The position numbers and the translations under genes are program-made. This document shows, piece by piece, positions 29,687 through 38,490 of a stretch of 59,085 bases of DNA. Every line of letters starts with the position of its first letter. The first letter of the stretch is position 1. Origin of the DNA: Stentor coeruleus (lineage: Eukaryota > Ciliophora > Heterotrichea > Heterotrichida > Stentoridae); NCBI GenBank assembly GCA_001970955.1, contig MPUH01000381.1:1-59085 (forward strand), given 5' to 3'. Below the pieces are notes generated by a model. The model was not told where the DNA came from, did no database searches, and saw nothing but the letters and a program-made list of their open reading frames with translations.

Positions 29687-31204
29687 ATGGGATCACTCTG
29701 TTCATCAAACAAGCATGCTGAATCAATGCTCCGGCCTAGTTTATCAGTCGAAATTCCCCAATCAAATATCATAAAACAAGAAAAAGATATCGTAATTTCC
29801 CCAAGGTCATTCGTTAAAAAAAACCAAGCAGCCTTTTTCAGTATATACAGACTTGATAACTTTCCTTTAGGTTCAGGTGCAAGAGGAGAAGTTCGTATCT
29901 GTACCCATATTGCTTCAAAAGATAAAAGAGTCGTAAAAATTATATCAAAATCCACATTACCAGAATCATTACTCGGTTCAGAATCCTTATCTGCTGAAGT
30001 GAATATTATGAAAGAACTTGATCATCCAAACCTTCCTCGCATATATGAGTTTTTTGAAGATACTGAAAAATTCTATATAGTTTTAGAGTTTTGTAAAGGT
30101 GGGGATTTATTTGACAAAATTGTGGAACTTCACTTATTTGAAGAGTCTAAAGCTGCTGAAATTATGTCACAGATTTTTTCAGGGCTTAACTATTTGCATT
30201 CTAGAGGGATTGTTCATAGAGATATAAAACCAGAAAATGTGCTTTTGGATAAAAAAGATAGTTTAAAGCTGAAGATTATTGACTTTGACACAGCAACTTT
30301 TTTCGGTAGGGAGAAATTTCATGAAATGTATGGCACACCTATGTATATGGCCCCAGAAGTAGTTAAAGGGAAATATAATGAAAAATGTGATATATGGAGT
30401 TGTGGGATTATTATGTATATATTACTCTGTGGTGGGCCACCATTTGATGGAACCGATGATGCAATTTTTAAAATCCTAAAGAATGTGAATATAAAATTAG
30501 AAGGAGAAAGATGGAATAAGATATCTATTGAAGCTAAAGATTTATTAAGCAAATTACTTGTAGCAAATCCTGAAAAAAGGATTACTGCATCAGAAGCTTG
30601 TAAGCATAAATGGATTATTGAACATGCGATAAAAATACCAAGAGAAGATATTACAAGGGTGTTAGATGGAATAAAAACTTTTAAAAAAACCACAAAACTT
30701 AAAGAAGCGATACACACATTTATTATATCGAAATTAGTTGACCCAAATATATTTGCCACTGAAAGTAAAGTTTTTGATTTTTTAGATGAAAACAAAGATG
30801 GGGGGATTTCTAGGGATGAACTTGTTGATGTATTAAAAAACGATAATGTTCATACAGAAGAAGCTGAGATGTATGCGGATTTGATTATGGAACATGTTGA
30901 TAGTGATAAGAATGGGAAAATCGATTATACTGAGTTTTTAAGAGCTACTGTTAAAAGAAGTAAAATTTTCACTAAAGAAAATCTACAGCAGGCTTTTAAT
31001 TTATTTGATCAAGATGGTAATGGGACTATTGAGTTGGAAGAACTAAAAAAATGCTTATCTGAAGGATCTGAAATTACAGTTGAAGTTTTGGAAGATATTA
31101 TGAATCAAGCTGATAGGAATGGGGATGGGAAAATCGATATTGGAGAATTTGAAGCTTTATTACTTGAAAACTTATCCAAGCAAAGCTCATTAGAAACCCC
31201 TTAG
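29687..31204 (+). CDS. Calcium-dependent protein kinase (CDPK) with DFD motif
   Basis: 505 residues. The start MGSLCSSNK suggests N-myristoylation and palmitoylation. Kinase domain about 55-310: GSGARGEVRIC, VVKIISKS, IVHRDIKPENVLLD, then IIDFDTATFF at residues 197-206, where the usual DFG glycine is Asp (D199-F200-D201). GTPMYMAPEVV follows. After a junction domain come four EF-hands: DENKDGGISRDE, DSDKNGKIDYTE, DQDGNGTIELEE and DRNGDGKIDIGE, all with good calcium ligands. CDPKs couple calcium to phosphorylation and are abundant in ciliates. The stop is 28 nt from that of the convergent small gene. Confidence 0.96.
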   Translation: MGSLCSSNKHAESMLRPSLSVEIPQSNIIKQEKDIVISPRSFVKKNQAAFFSIYRLDNFPLGSGARGEVRICTHIASKDKRVVKIISKSTLPESLLGSESLSAEVNIMKELDHPNLPRIYEFFEDTEKFYIVLEFCKGGDLFDKIVELHLFEESKAAEIMSQIFSGLNYLHSRGIVHRDIKPENVLLDKKDSLKLKIIDFDTATFFGREKFHEMYGTPMYMAPEVVKGKYNEKCDIWSCGIIMYILLCGGPPFDGTDDAIFKILKNVNIKLEGERWNKISIEAKDLLSKLLVANPEKRITASEACKHKWIIEHAIKIPREDITRVLDGIKTFKKTTKLKEAIHTFIISKLVDPNIFATESKVFDFLDENKDGGISRDELVDVLKNDNVHTEEAEMYADLIMEHVDSDKNGKIDYTEFLRATVKRSKIFTKENLQQAFNLFDQDGNGTIELEELKKCLSEGSEITVEVLEDIMNQADRNGDGKIDIGEFEALLLENLSKQSSLETP

Positions 31205-31232
31205 TTTAAGTATTGACTAGTAACATTCTTCA

Positions 31233-31445
31233 TTAATTATTTGATATGAATTTGTTTACTATTTCTTGAGGTAAGTTTGAGATAGATTTTATTTCCTCGT
31301 CTAATACTTGTACGCAAATCCGAGCTTTAAGATCATCTTGTTGTGGGTTAACATAACGTAAGGATTTTACGTAGATTTGGCTAAGGCAATGATAATAGTT
31401 TTTCTATGTGGTATTTACAAGGGCTAAATCAAGTTCTTCAGACAT
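31233..31445 (-). CDS. Small spliced gene, 65 residues, unknown
   Basis: Exons 31419-31445 (MSEELDLAL) and 31233-31403 join across a 15-nt intron to give 65 residues ending FISNN. The sequence is helical, with NYYHCLSQIYVKSLRYV, LKARICVQVLDEEIKSISNL and an LPQEI motif. No family is recognised with confidence. The reasons for calling it are a perfect intron signature, a frame that stays open from exon 1 to the stop, and a position that fills an otherwise compositionally balanced gap next to the CDPK 3' end. Confidence 0.65.
31404..31418 (-). other. 15-nt intron in small gene
   Basis: Minus strand GTAAATACCACATAG, A at position 10. Its removal deletes an in-frame TAG. Confidence 0.85.
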
Positions 31446-31688
31446 TTTAGAATATTTACAAATACTTAAATATTAGATAGATTTTAGAATATGAAAAGCG
31501 TATGATATTGTTATTAGATGCTTATAAATTATACGGACTATTAATCAAACAAATTCCTCTAAAGTCTAAAACTAGCTTTGAATCTTAATTAATATCCTTA
31601 TCTAAATAAAGAAATAATTTTTACTTGAAATCCATTTTAGACCTAAAAAAAATAATATTTTAAATCATCCTAGTAAATAAAACAAAAT

Positions 31689-33662
31689 ATGAATATCAGG
31701 ATTATCATTCTAACTCTTATCCTTTTAATCATATTCTTGATAATAGGCACCCTTTATTCTTTAATAGACTACATTACTATTCCCGGTAGCATTCTCATAT
31801 TTATTCTTATCCTCTGGCTAGTCATAAGAAAAATCATCCAAGTATCTATTTTTCCAGGATCTTGTTTTTTTTGGCGACGAGCCATAGAAAACACTTACCT
31901 TAAAGAAATATCATCACATGTAAACTCAAAACTAAAAAGTCTTAAAGAATACCTTGAATCCATAAAATCTTCCGATCTCCAAAAACAAGAACTACATCAA
32001 AAAAACTATAAAAACCTTATAGACACTTTTATAAACAATTATTCAACAATTGGAAAGAAAATGAGTAGATATCAAAAGAAATTTTATATGTTAATTTGTA
32101 AATTAAAAGCCAAACTTGATGATATTAATATTATTGTAAATAATACAGATATATTTTCTCTTTATATTTGGCTGGATATTAGATTTGATTATGGTTTGAT
32201 TGAAAATATATGTATAACAAATGATGAATCAATGAGAAAATTAGATTTTGCTATAAGAATATTAGATGATATTGAATATTTCTTATATGGATGTTATAAA
32301 CCAAAATGCTGTTTAAGTTCAGGTTTTCGTTGGCTTTTTGATGATACAATTGCTTGTATTAATTATATGAGAGTTGATTTACAGAAGAGGTTTAAATGTG
32401 AAGAGATTAACTTTGTTAATGGGAAAATTAAAATTAATTGGTAAGGGATATGAAGCTTGCATATTATTGCTGAGAATTCAAAAAATTCAATAGTTTTGTT
32501 TTGTAATCCTAATGCTGGGTATTATGAGTATATGTATTTTCAAAGCGATTGGTTAGAATATTATATATCAAAAGGTATCGATATTTTCTTATGGAATTAT
32601 AGAGGTTATGGTAAAAGTACAGGTAAGCCTGATTTAAGATTTCTTATTGAAGATGGGAAAATCATTGCGAAATATATAAAAGAGAATTTTAGTACGTATA
32701 AATTCGGAATTCATGGAGAATCACTTGGAGGATGTATCGCTATTCATATAGCTGAAGTTGTTGAACCTGAGTTTCTTTTTGCTGATCGAACTTTTGGGTA
32801 CCTTTCAGATACAGTTTTATTCAACTTAGGCCGATTTGCGTACTTTTGTTTTTTTGTAACGTGTTTTTCTGATGTAGACTCTGTATCAACATATCTAAAA
32901 CTGAACTGTTATAAACTATTATCATCAGACCCAAACGATAAACTTATCAACGATATTGCCTCATTAAAATCAGCCTTAGCTTTTAAACTTATCAATCAAT
33001 CTCTTTTATCACCTGGACGTTGCTATTTAAAAAACCATCTTTACCTCTTAAATTTCCCAACAAAACAAGACTGTGAAGAAATTTGTCAATCCCTAAAAAA
33101 AATTAACGATTTATATTCAAGTTTAAACACCGAAAAATTATTAGACAAATTCAAATTTATTAATACAGAAACTAATGAAGAACAAGATATAAAAGCTATA
33201 TTATTTAGGATTATCTCTGTTCTTACTGATTTAAATGCTGGCGGATTATCTTTAAGAAATATAGCTAAAAGTAAATTCCCAAATCTACAGTTTTATATTT
33301 GGCTTAATATTCTTGAAGTATGGGGTTGTTATAGTTCAATTACAGGGTGTTATTGTAATGGGCAAATTTATCATTCAATTACTGAGTTAAAAATTGGTTT
33401 AGGGCAAATTAAAGAAATTGAAGGACTCAATATATGGAAAGATGTTGAGAAAATCATAAGGATAATTGAAAGAGTGAGTGAAAATATGAAAACAAAAAAT
33501 AAAAAAAAACTGGAGTTAAGAAATGATGAAAGCATGGTCCAGTTACAAAATCAGAGAGCTGGATTTCTAGTACCAGTATCATGTGGACATAGTGGACAAT
33601 ATAATAGTTTAGAAATGGAAGTTCTAGACGAGCATTTATATAATGCTAAATTTATCTTGTGA
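31689..33662 (+). CDS. Membrane-anchored alpha/beta hydrolase, one intron
   Basis: Exons 31689-32440 and 32456-33662 give 652 residues. Two N-terminal TM helices (about 2-25 and 30-48) precede a helical, Lys-rich region. The hydrolase fold starts near the splice: SIVLFCNPNAGYYEYM, FLWNYRGYGKSTGKPD, and the nucleophile elbow HGESLGG (Ser at about 340). A late SCGHSGQYNS may hold the catalytic His. Ciliates have many such hydrolases with ABHD-like motifs; substrate unknown. It ends with TGA. Confidence 0.85.
32441..32455 (+). other. 15-nt intron in alpha/beta hydrolase gene
   Basis: GTAAGGGATATGAAG, A at position 10. Removal joins INC-LHIIAENS and bypasses TAA 32442-32444. Confidence 0.92.
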
Positions 33663-33713
33663 GTTTTGAACTTTTTTATAAGAAAAGCTTTGATTTTTAT
33701 TAGATTTATAAAA

Positions 33714-34778
33714 TCAGATATTAGTATTTAGTTTACCTTGGCACCATGTGCCTTTAATCATTTTGCAGTTAGACCATATGAAAATTCCAACTCCATGTTT
33801 AAGCCCATTTTCATACTCTCCAATATACTTATTCCCATCACTCCATAAAAACTTCCCTTCTCCATGCATTTTAGAATTCTTCCACATCCCTTCATACCTA
33901 TTTCCATTTTTCCATTTAAAAACTCCATAGCCCTGCATTTCATTATTAACAAAACACCCTTTATAATAACTTTTATCAGGCCATGTAAAAATCCCTTGAC
34001 CAGTTCTCTTACCATTAATATAAGATCCTTCATATGTGCTTTTATCAGGCCATTTCTCTTTACCAATCCCATGAGGTTTATTATCATTCATTTCCCCTAT
34101 ATAAATACTCCCAGTATCTAATTTTATATCTGAACATCCACTTTGGCTTATAGAATTTTCTATAATTTCCTGACTTTCATCAGAACTTTCTTCAGAACTC
34201 TGTAGATCTTTTTTATTATAAACCATATCAGTGTATTTTTTTAAAGGGTTTGCATATACTCTTTTGCTCCTATCAGTTCTTTCAGAGTTCACAGAATCAT
34301 CTAAACTACTTTCAATAAGTACTTCTAAATGAGACTTTTTCAAATCCTCATTTTCAGATTCAATTTCAGATTCATTCTCAAAAGACCCAAGAACTTCTAA
34401 TCTTATAATTTGACACCTCATTTTAAATTCTTGATTAAAAGTATTTTCAGTCGATAAGCAATTGAATTTACTTATCTCAGAATTACTATTAGAGTTTTTT
34501 TTAGATAAACTATTTGTTTGATCATTATATAACTGATCTCTGAATTTACGTGCAAGGTAACCTCTTGATAATGATACTAGCATTGTATTACAAAATTTGG
34601 ATTTCGAATTTTGGTCACTAATATTTTTATCTTCGTTTTTAGCACAAATGCATGTAAACTGCGCAGAATTAATAAGATCTTTAATTGATGCGAGGTTACA
34701 ATTCCTTTTTGGTTTCAAAGGTTTCGCTAAAAAATCAAAGTTAAATTGCCTGTTATCTTTTGGACTTTTATTTCCCAT
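33714..34778 (-). CDS. MORN-repeat protein with IQ-like motif
   Basis: 354 residues. Gly2 in MGNKSPKD could be myristoylated. An IQ-like segment (SLSRGYLARKFRDQL) lies at about 88-103, so calmodulin might bind. A Ser/Asp/Glu-rich linker leads to five MORN repeats plus a partial one (about 235-350), such as YEGSYINGKRTGQGIFTW, YKGCFVNNEMQGYGVFKW and YIGEYENGLKHGVGIF. MORN repeats mediate membrane or cytoskeletal attachment and are common in ciliate cortex and axonemes. Confidence 0.88.
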   Translation of the reverse strand: MGNKSPKDNRQFNFDFLAKPLKPKRNCNLASIKDLINSAQFTCICAKNEDKNISDQNSKSKFCNTMLVSLSRGYLARKFRDQLYNDQTNSLSKKNSNSNSEISKFNCLSTENTFNQEFKMRCQIIRLEVLGSFENESEIESENEDLKKSHLEVLIESSLDDSVNSERTDRSKRVYANPLKKYTDMVYNKKDLQSSEESSDESQEIIENSISQSGCSDIKLDTGSIYIGEMNDNKPHGIGKEKWPDKSTYEGSYINGKRTGQGIFTWPDKSYYKGCFVNNEMQGYGVFKWKNGNRYEGMWKNSKMHGEGKFLWSDGNKYIGEYENGLKHGVGIFIWSNCKMIKGTWCQGKLNTNI

Positions 34779-34941
34779 AATATTAATATAATTTTTTTTT
34801 TAGAATATAAGCTTCATGATCAAGGTATATATGGTTTTAAATGTAATAAAAGGAAATTTTTTAAGTTCAATATTTGAGTTAAGATTATCGGTTGCTGAAA
34901 AATAAGGAAAAATTATGCTAATGAAAGATATGTGATTACAT

Positions 34942-35250
34942 CTAAGCTTTGTCTTCATCTTCTTCAGCATCATCATCTGGTAGTACACCTTGTACATCAA
35001 GAGCATAACATCCAGGGACACGATGTTCAATGCGGTTCCATTTGGCAACCCAGCTTTCACTTGGGCTTATTAAGGATATCATACCTTCAAACCTAGCTGA
35101 TGTACAATTTATCATTAAATCCACATCGTTTTTGATATCTAGTCCTTCACAGTTATCACATCCTTCTTTCATCCATTGTTCTTCAGTTTTGATCATCCTG
35201 CATTTCAGACATGCTCTAAGCTTGGTGTATCCTGAGGGTGCTCCAGCCAT
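34942..35250 (-). CDS. SPT4: Transcription elongation factor SPT4
   Basis: 102 residues from ATG 35250; an ATG at 35271 would add seven residues. The zinc finger C14-x2-C17 ... C31-x2-C34 is in LRACLKCRMIKTEEQW and GCDNC. MINCTSARFEGMISLISPSE, then SWVAKWNRIEHRVPGCYAL, is the conserved Spt4 core that binds the NGN domain of Spt5. The Spt4-Spt5 complex travels with RNA polymerase II and supports elongation. The acidic tail (DDDAEEDEDKA) replaces the basic tail of animals. Confidence 0.95.
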   Translation of the reverse strand: MAGAPSGYTKLRACLKCRMIKTEEQWMKEGCDNCEGLDIKNDVDLMINCTSARFEGMISLISPSESWVAKWNRIEHRVPGCYALDVQGVLPDDDAEEDEDKA

Positions 35251-36072
35251 ATTATATACTATTATATACATTTTTAAAAGTCAATTTTTTGGGGGCTTTT
35301 ATTATGAATATCTCAAGTAAATCTTTGAGAGTTTTAATAGCGAATACTTGAAATCACAAAAAAAATAAGCTTTATAGATATAAAAGGAATTATAAAAGCT
35401 TTATAATAATGACGTAAATTATTTTATCTGATCTNTAGCGAATACTTGAAATCACAAAAAAAAAATAAGCTTTATAGATATAAAAGGAATTATAAAAGCT
35501 TTATAATAATGACGTAAATTATTTTATCTGATCATTGGGAAATTTATGTATGAAATCTTAAATAAGTTATTATTATATAAAAAATTAGAAAAATATTTGG
35601 TTTTATTGGTAAAATTATATACAAAATACTAATAGACGAAGGTGGAAAAATGAAGAAAAAATATTTATGTGAAATTTTTTAGTATATAATAAAATTTTTT
35701 TTTAGAAGAATAAAGGTCAGAGTTGGAGCGGGTATTTTTATATATATAAAAGCATTTTGGAATCGTAAATGAAATTACTTTTGGCTTTATTCTTCTCCTT
35801 CTCCTCTCTTTCTAATAAAGCATTTTCTGACATCATCTAGATTCTTTTTAGTATTTTTTCTCTATCAAGTATGCATAGTAATCCTCACTCTATAATCTCA
35901 CCTATTAATTATCAAAAATGTATCTTAAATAAATATTATTTAATTATTATATAAATCTTAACACAACTTTAATCTTCTCACAACCTCTCCCTAATCCTCT
36001 CCTTACGCACTAAAAAATAATTCGAAAATCCCAAAAAATCATAAAAATATCAAATCACATTTTTTATATATA
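35251..36072. other. Divergent intergenic region with duplication
   Basis: No gene seen. The left half is T/G-richer, and from about 35800 to 36072 it is C-rich. A 96-nt duplication surrounds N 35435. Confidence 0.55.
35338..35533. repeat. About 96-nt direct duplication around single N (35435)
   Basis: Copies at about 35338-35433 and 35436-35533. They differ by two bases in an A run (8 versus 10), as expected for independent reads of one locus. Confidence 0.85.
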
Positions 36073-36891
36073 ATGAGACATTCCCGACCTGATGGCAATT
36101 CTCTGTTTGGATCGCCAGTCTATATCCTAGACACAGTCGACAGTTGGACAATCGCAATAAAATCCATTCAACAAAAGTGGAGATTCATCTCTCTTACCGC
36201 TGAAATCCTCTCTAACACCTCCCCAGTAGAAATTTCAATCCTCAACGCTTACTGTCTAAATGGTCCCGTTTATATTTTTGACTTCCAATCAGTCGGTCCC
36301 CAAACATCTAAAAAACTTATAAAAGGGATAATTGAAAACAAAGAAATTTTCAAAGTGGTCTTCGACATTGAAGAAATCGGGACTTGGCTTTGGAAAAGTT
36401 ATCAATGTAAACTTTTATATACAATTGACACGCTTATTGCTTATAATATATCAGCTAATCTAGCTATGTCTCATAAAATCCATATAAGCAATTTTTGTAG
36501 TTGGATTGGTAAAGTTAATATCCCATTTATTCAAGAAATATCTCAAGAAATAGCTAATCCGGATTATTGGAAAAGAAGACCACTTATTTATATTATGCAA
36601 TGCTATCTTTCTGGAACTGTTAGTGTTATTATGAAATCTTGGCTAGATATACGTGTTGGGCTTAATGATGAACAGGTACATTCGGTATTTAATATTTCTA
36701 AGGAAATTATGGGGAAAATATGTGGGGAGACTATTGGTGTTATGCCTAAAACTCCAGAGAGGCCGTTTGTGTTTTCATCTTGTTTGAATAAGTTTTCTTT
36801 TGATAAGCTTTGTATTGATACTGCTTTTGATAAGGTCGTTAATGATACAGCGTTTTTTAGCAGCAGGTCTAATAGTATTAATTTAGGGTAA
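36073..36891 (+). CDS. EXD1/RNase D-like 3'-5' exonuclease-fold protein, probably inactive
   Basis: 272 residues. The fold of a DEDD exonuclease is visible: FISLTAEIL where the Asp-x-Glu of motif I should be, VYIFDFQSV, then KVVFDIEEIGTWLW (motif II region, normally H-D) and DTLIAYNIS (as in FDT-IA). The first catalytic Asp is replaced by Thr-Ala, and a clear motif III Y-x3-D is not seen. This resembles EXD1, a nuclease-fold RNA-binding cofactor in the animal piRNA pathway that lacks activity. The similarity is modest and the role here is inference. Confidence 0.55.
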   Translation: MRHSRPDGNSLFGSPVYILDTVDSWTIAIKSIQQKWRFISLTAEILSNTSPVEISILNAYCLNGPVYIFDFQSVGPQTSKKLIKGIIENKEIFKVVFDIEEIGTWLWKSYQCKLLYTIDTLIAYNISANLAMSHKIHISNFCSWIGKVNIPFIQEISQEIANPDYWKRRPLIYIMQCYLSGTVSVIMKSWLDIRVGLNDEQVHSVFNISKEIMGKICGETIGVMPKTPERPFVFSSCLNKFSFDKLCIDTAFDKVVNDTAFFSSRSNSINLG

Positions 36892-37215
36892 ATTGGAAGA
36901 TGATTTTGTTTGGAGTTTAGGGTTTTTAGAGGTTGTGAGAAATTTTTTGTGGTTAAATGCTTGGAAGATGACGTGTGGTGTTTTTGGAATTAGGGAAATT
37001 TTGATTGTTTTTAGTTGGAAATGATGTTTTTAGGATGTTATTAGAAATTTAGATTATTATTAAGAATATCTTGGATTCTTGGGGATTTGTTGATATGAAA
37101 TACTGATTTTTTTGTATTAAATAATGGAAATATATTTTATGTATGAATAATGTATAGATTCATATATTGTAGAAGTAACTTTTTTAGGATCAGAAGATAA
37201 ATTATACTAACTAAG
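36892..37215. other. Convergent intergenic region, G-rich
   Basis: No gene seen. T/G-rich and nearly C-free on the + strand until about 37170. Confidence 0.6.
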
Positions 37216-38381
37216 TTATTTAGGGTTTTGCTGATACATCCAAGGATTAGGAACCATGCCAGTCATAAATGGATTATAAGCCATCATTGGGTTTATNAAG
37301 GATTAGGAACCATGCCAGTCATAAATGGATTATAAGCCATCATTGGGTTTATCATCATAGGATTATTTTGCATGCCTGACATCATCATTCCTTGCATTCC
37401 TTGCATACCTTGCATACCTTGCATTCCTTGCATTCCTTGCATACCTTGCATTCCTTGCATCATACCAGACATAATATTAGGATTATTATTTTGTAACTGG
37501 TTCATTGGGATATTAGGAGTATTTTCACCTATAGAAATAGGTTTATTAGCTTCTTGAATTTTTTTAGCCACCGCTGGAGAATAATAATCACCAAGATGTA
37601 AATTATCAATATCAAAAAGGTCAATCGATGTTTTTTTCTCTTCCCTAATTGGTTCTATAACTATAGGCTTTGATACTTTAGGTTCCTCAAAAGGATTATA
37701 TTCAGAATCTGGATGATCATATTTAGATGAAGTCAAAGGTATTGAAAATAAATCTTCAGGCAATGCTTGGACTGAAGCAGTTATCGGTGCATCAAAAAGG
37801 TCTAAAGGTGTTGGTTCAGGAGCTCTAGGTTTGATTTCAATTTTCTGTTTAGGTGGTTCTTTTGGAGGGTCTGGGGTTTTAAAAACAGTTTTACTAGCTA
37901 TTGTCCGTTTTGGAGACTCTGGAGATTTATTACGATATGGTTCTGGTGATTCTTTTCTAGGTTTCTTTATTGAGGATTTGAATGCATCTTCATAAGGACT
38001 ATTAATTTCAGACTCAACAGCTTTAGATTGAAAATCAAAAGCCATACCTCCACTCATTTTCATTGAGTTAAAAGTTGCTTCAAATGATAAATTATCTACT
38101 CTCAAATCAAATATGTTGTCATCTATTTCAAATACAAGTAAACTATGAGCTCCGATTCTTAAAGGATAACTTCCAAACATCGCTGATGATCGTTTTTCTT
38201 CAGAATGAACGTCTCCGTTTAGCAAGATTTTTCTTTTGCCTGAGAGTTTGGATATAAAAAGAGTAATTTCGTATTCCTTATTGTCAAGCTCAAATTTCCA
38301 TAGATATCGCTTCTTTGTCGATTTTATATGTTTGCCAACATTTTTCTTGTCGAAAGAAACAGGCTTGAAATTCTTTGGCAT
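37216..38381 (-). CDS. FAIM-like N-domain protein with NPF/DLF motifs and MQG repeat
   Basis: About 369 residues after ignoring one copy of the 55-nt duplication plus its N. The true C-terminus is VPNPWMYQQNPK with TAA at 37216-37218. The N-terminal 115 residues are beta-rich (RYLWKFELDNKEYEITLF, LSGKRKILLNGD, SLLVFEIDDNIFDLRVDN) and resemble the FAIM fold at a modest level. The middle is Pro-rich with DLFD, DLFSIPL and NPFEEP motifs, as in endocytic adaptors. A MQG repeat and a Met/Pro/Asn-rich end follow. Confidence 0.6.
37242..37352. repeat. 55-nt direct duplication around single N (37297)
   Basis: Copies 37242-37296 and 37298-37352. Period 56 shifts the frame and hides the real C-terminus of the FAIM-like gene. 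Confidence 0.88.
37388..37460 (-). repeat. 9-nt coding repeat (Met-Gln-Gly)
   Basis: About eight tandem 9-nt units, reading MQG on the minus strand, with synonymous differences between units. Confidence 0.85.
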
Positions 38382-38490
38382 GTTTATATTATAAATACCC
38401 CATTCTTAGAAATTTTCATATAAAATATTAAGTCTCTTTCTACAACAAATAGCATCATATAATCATTATACTATAATAATTAATTCTAGC

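Noticed and set aside
33748..34121. Frames opposite and within the MORN gene
   Set aside because: Shadows of the repetitive MORN coding sequence; the MORN frame is the only one with a recognised domain.
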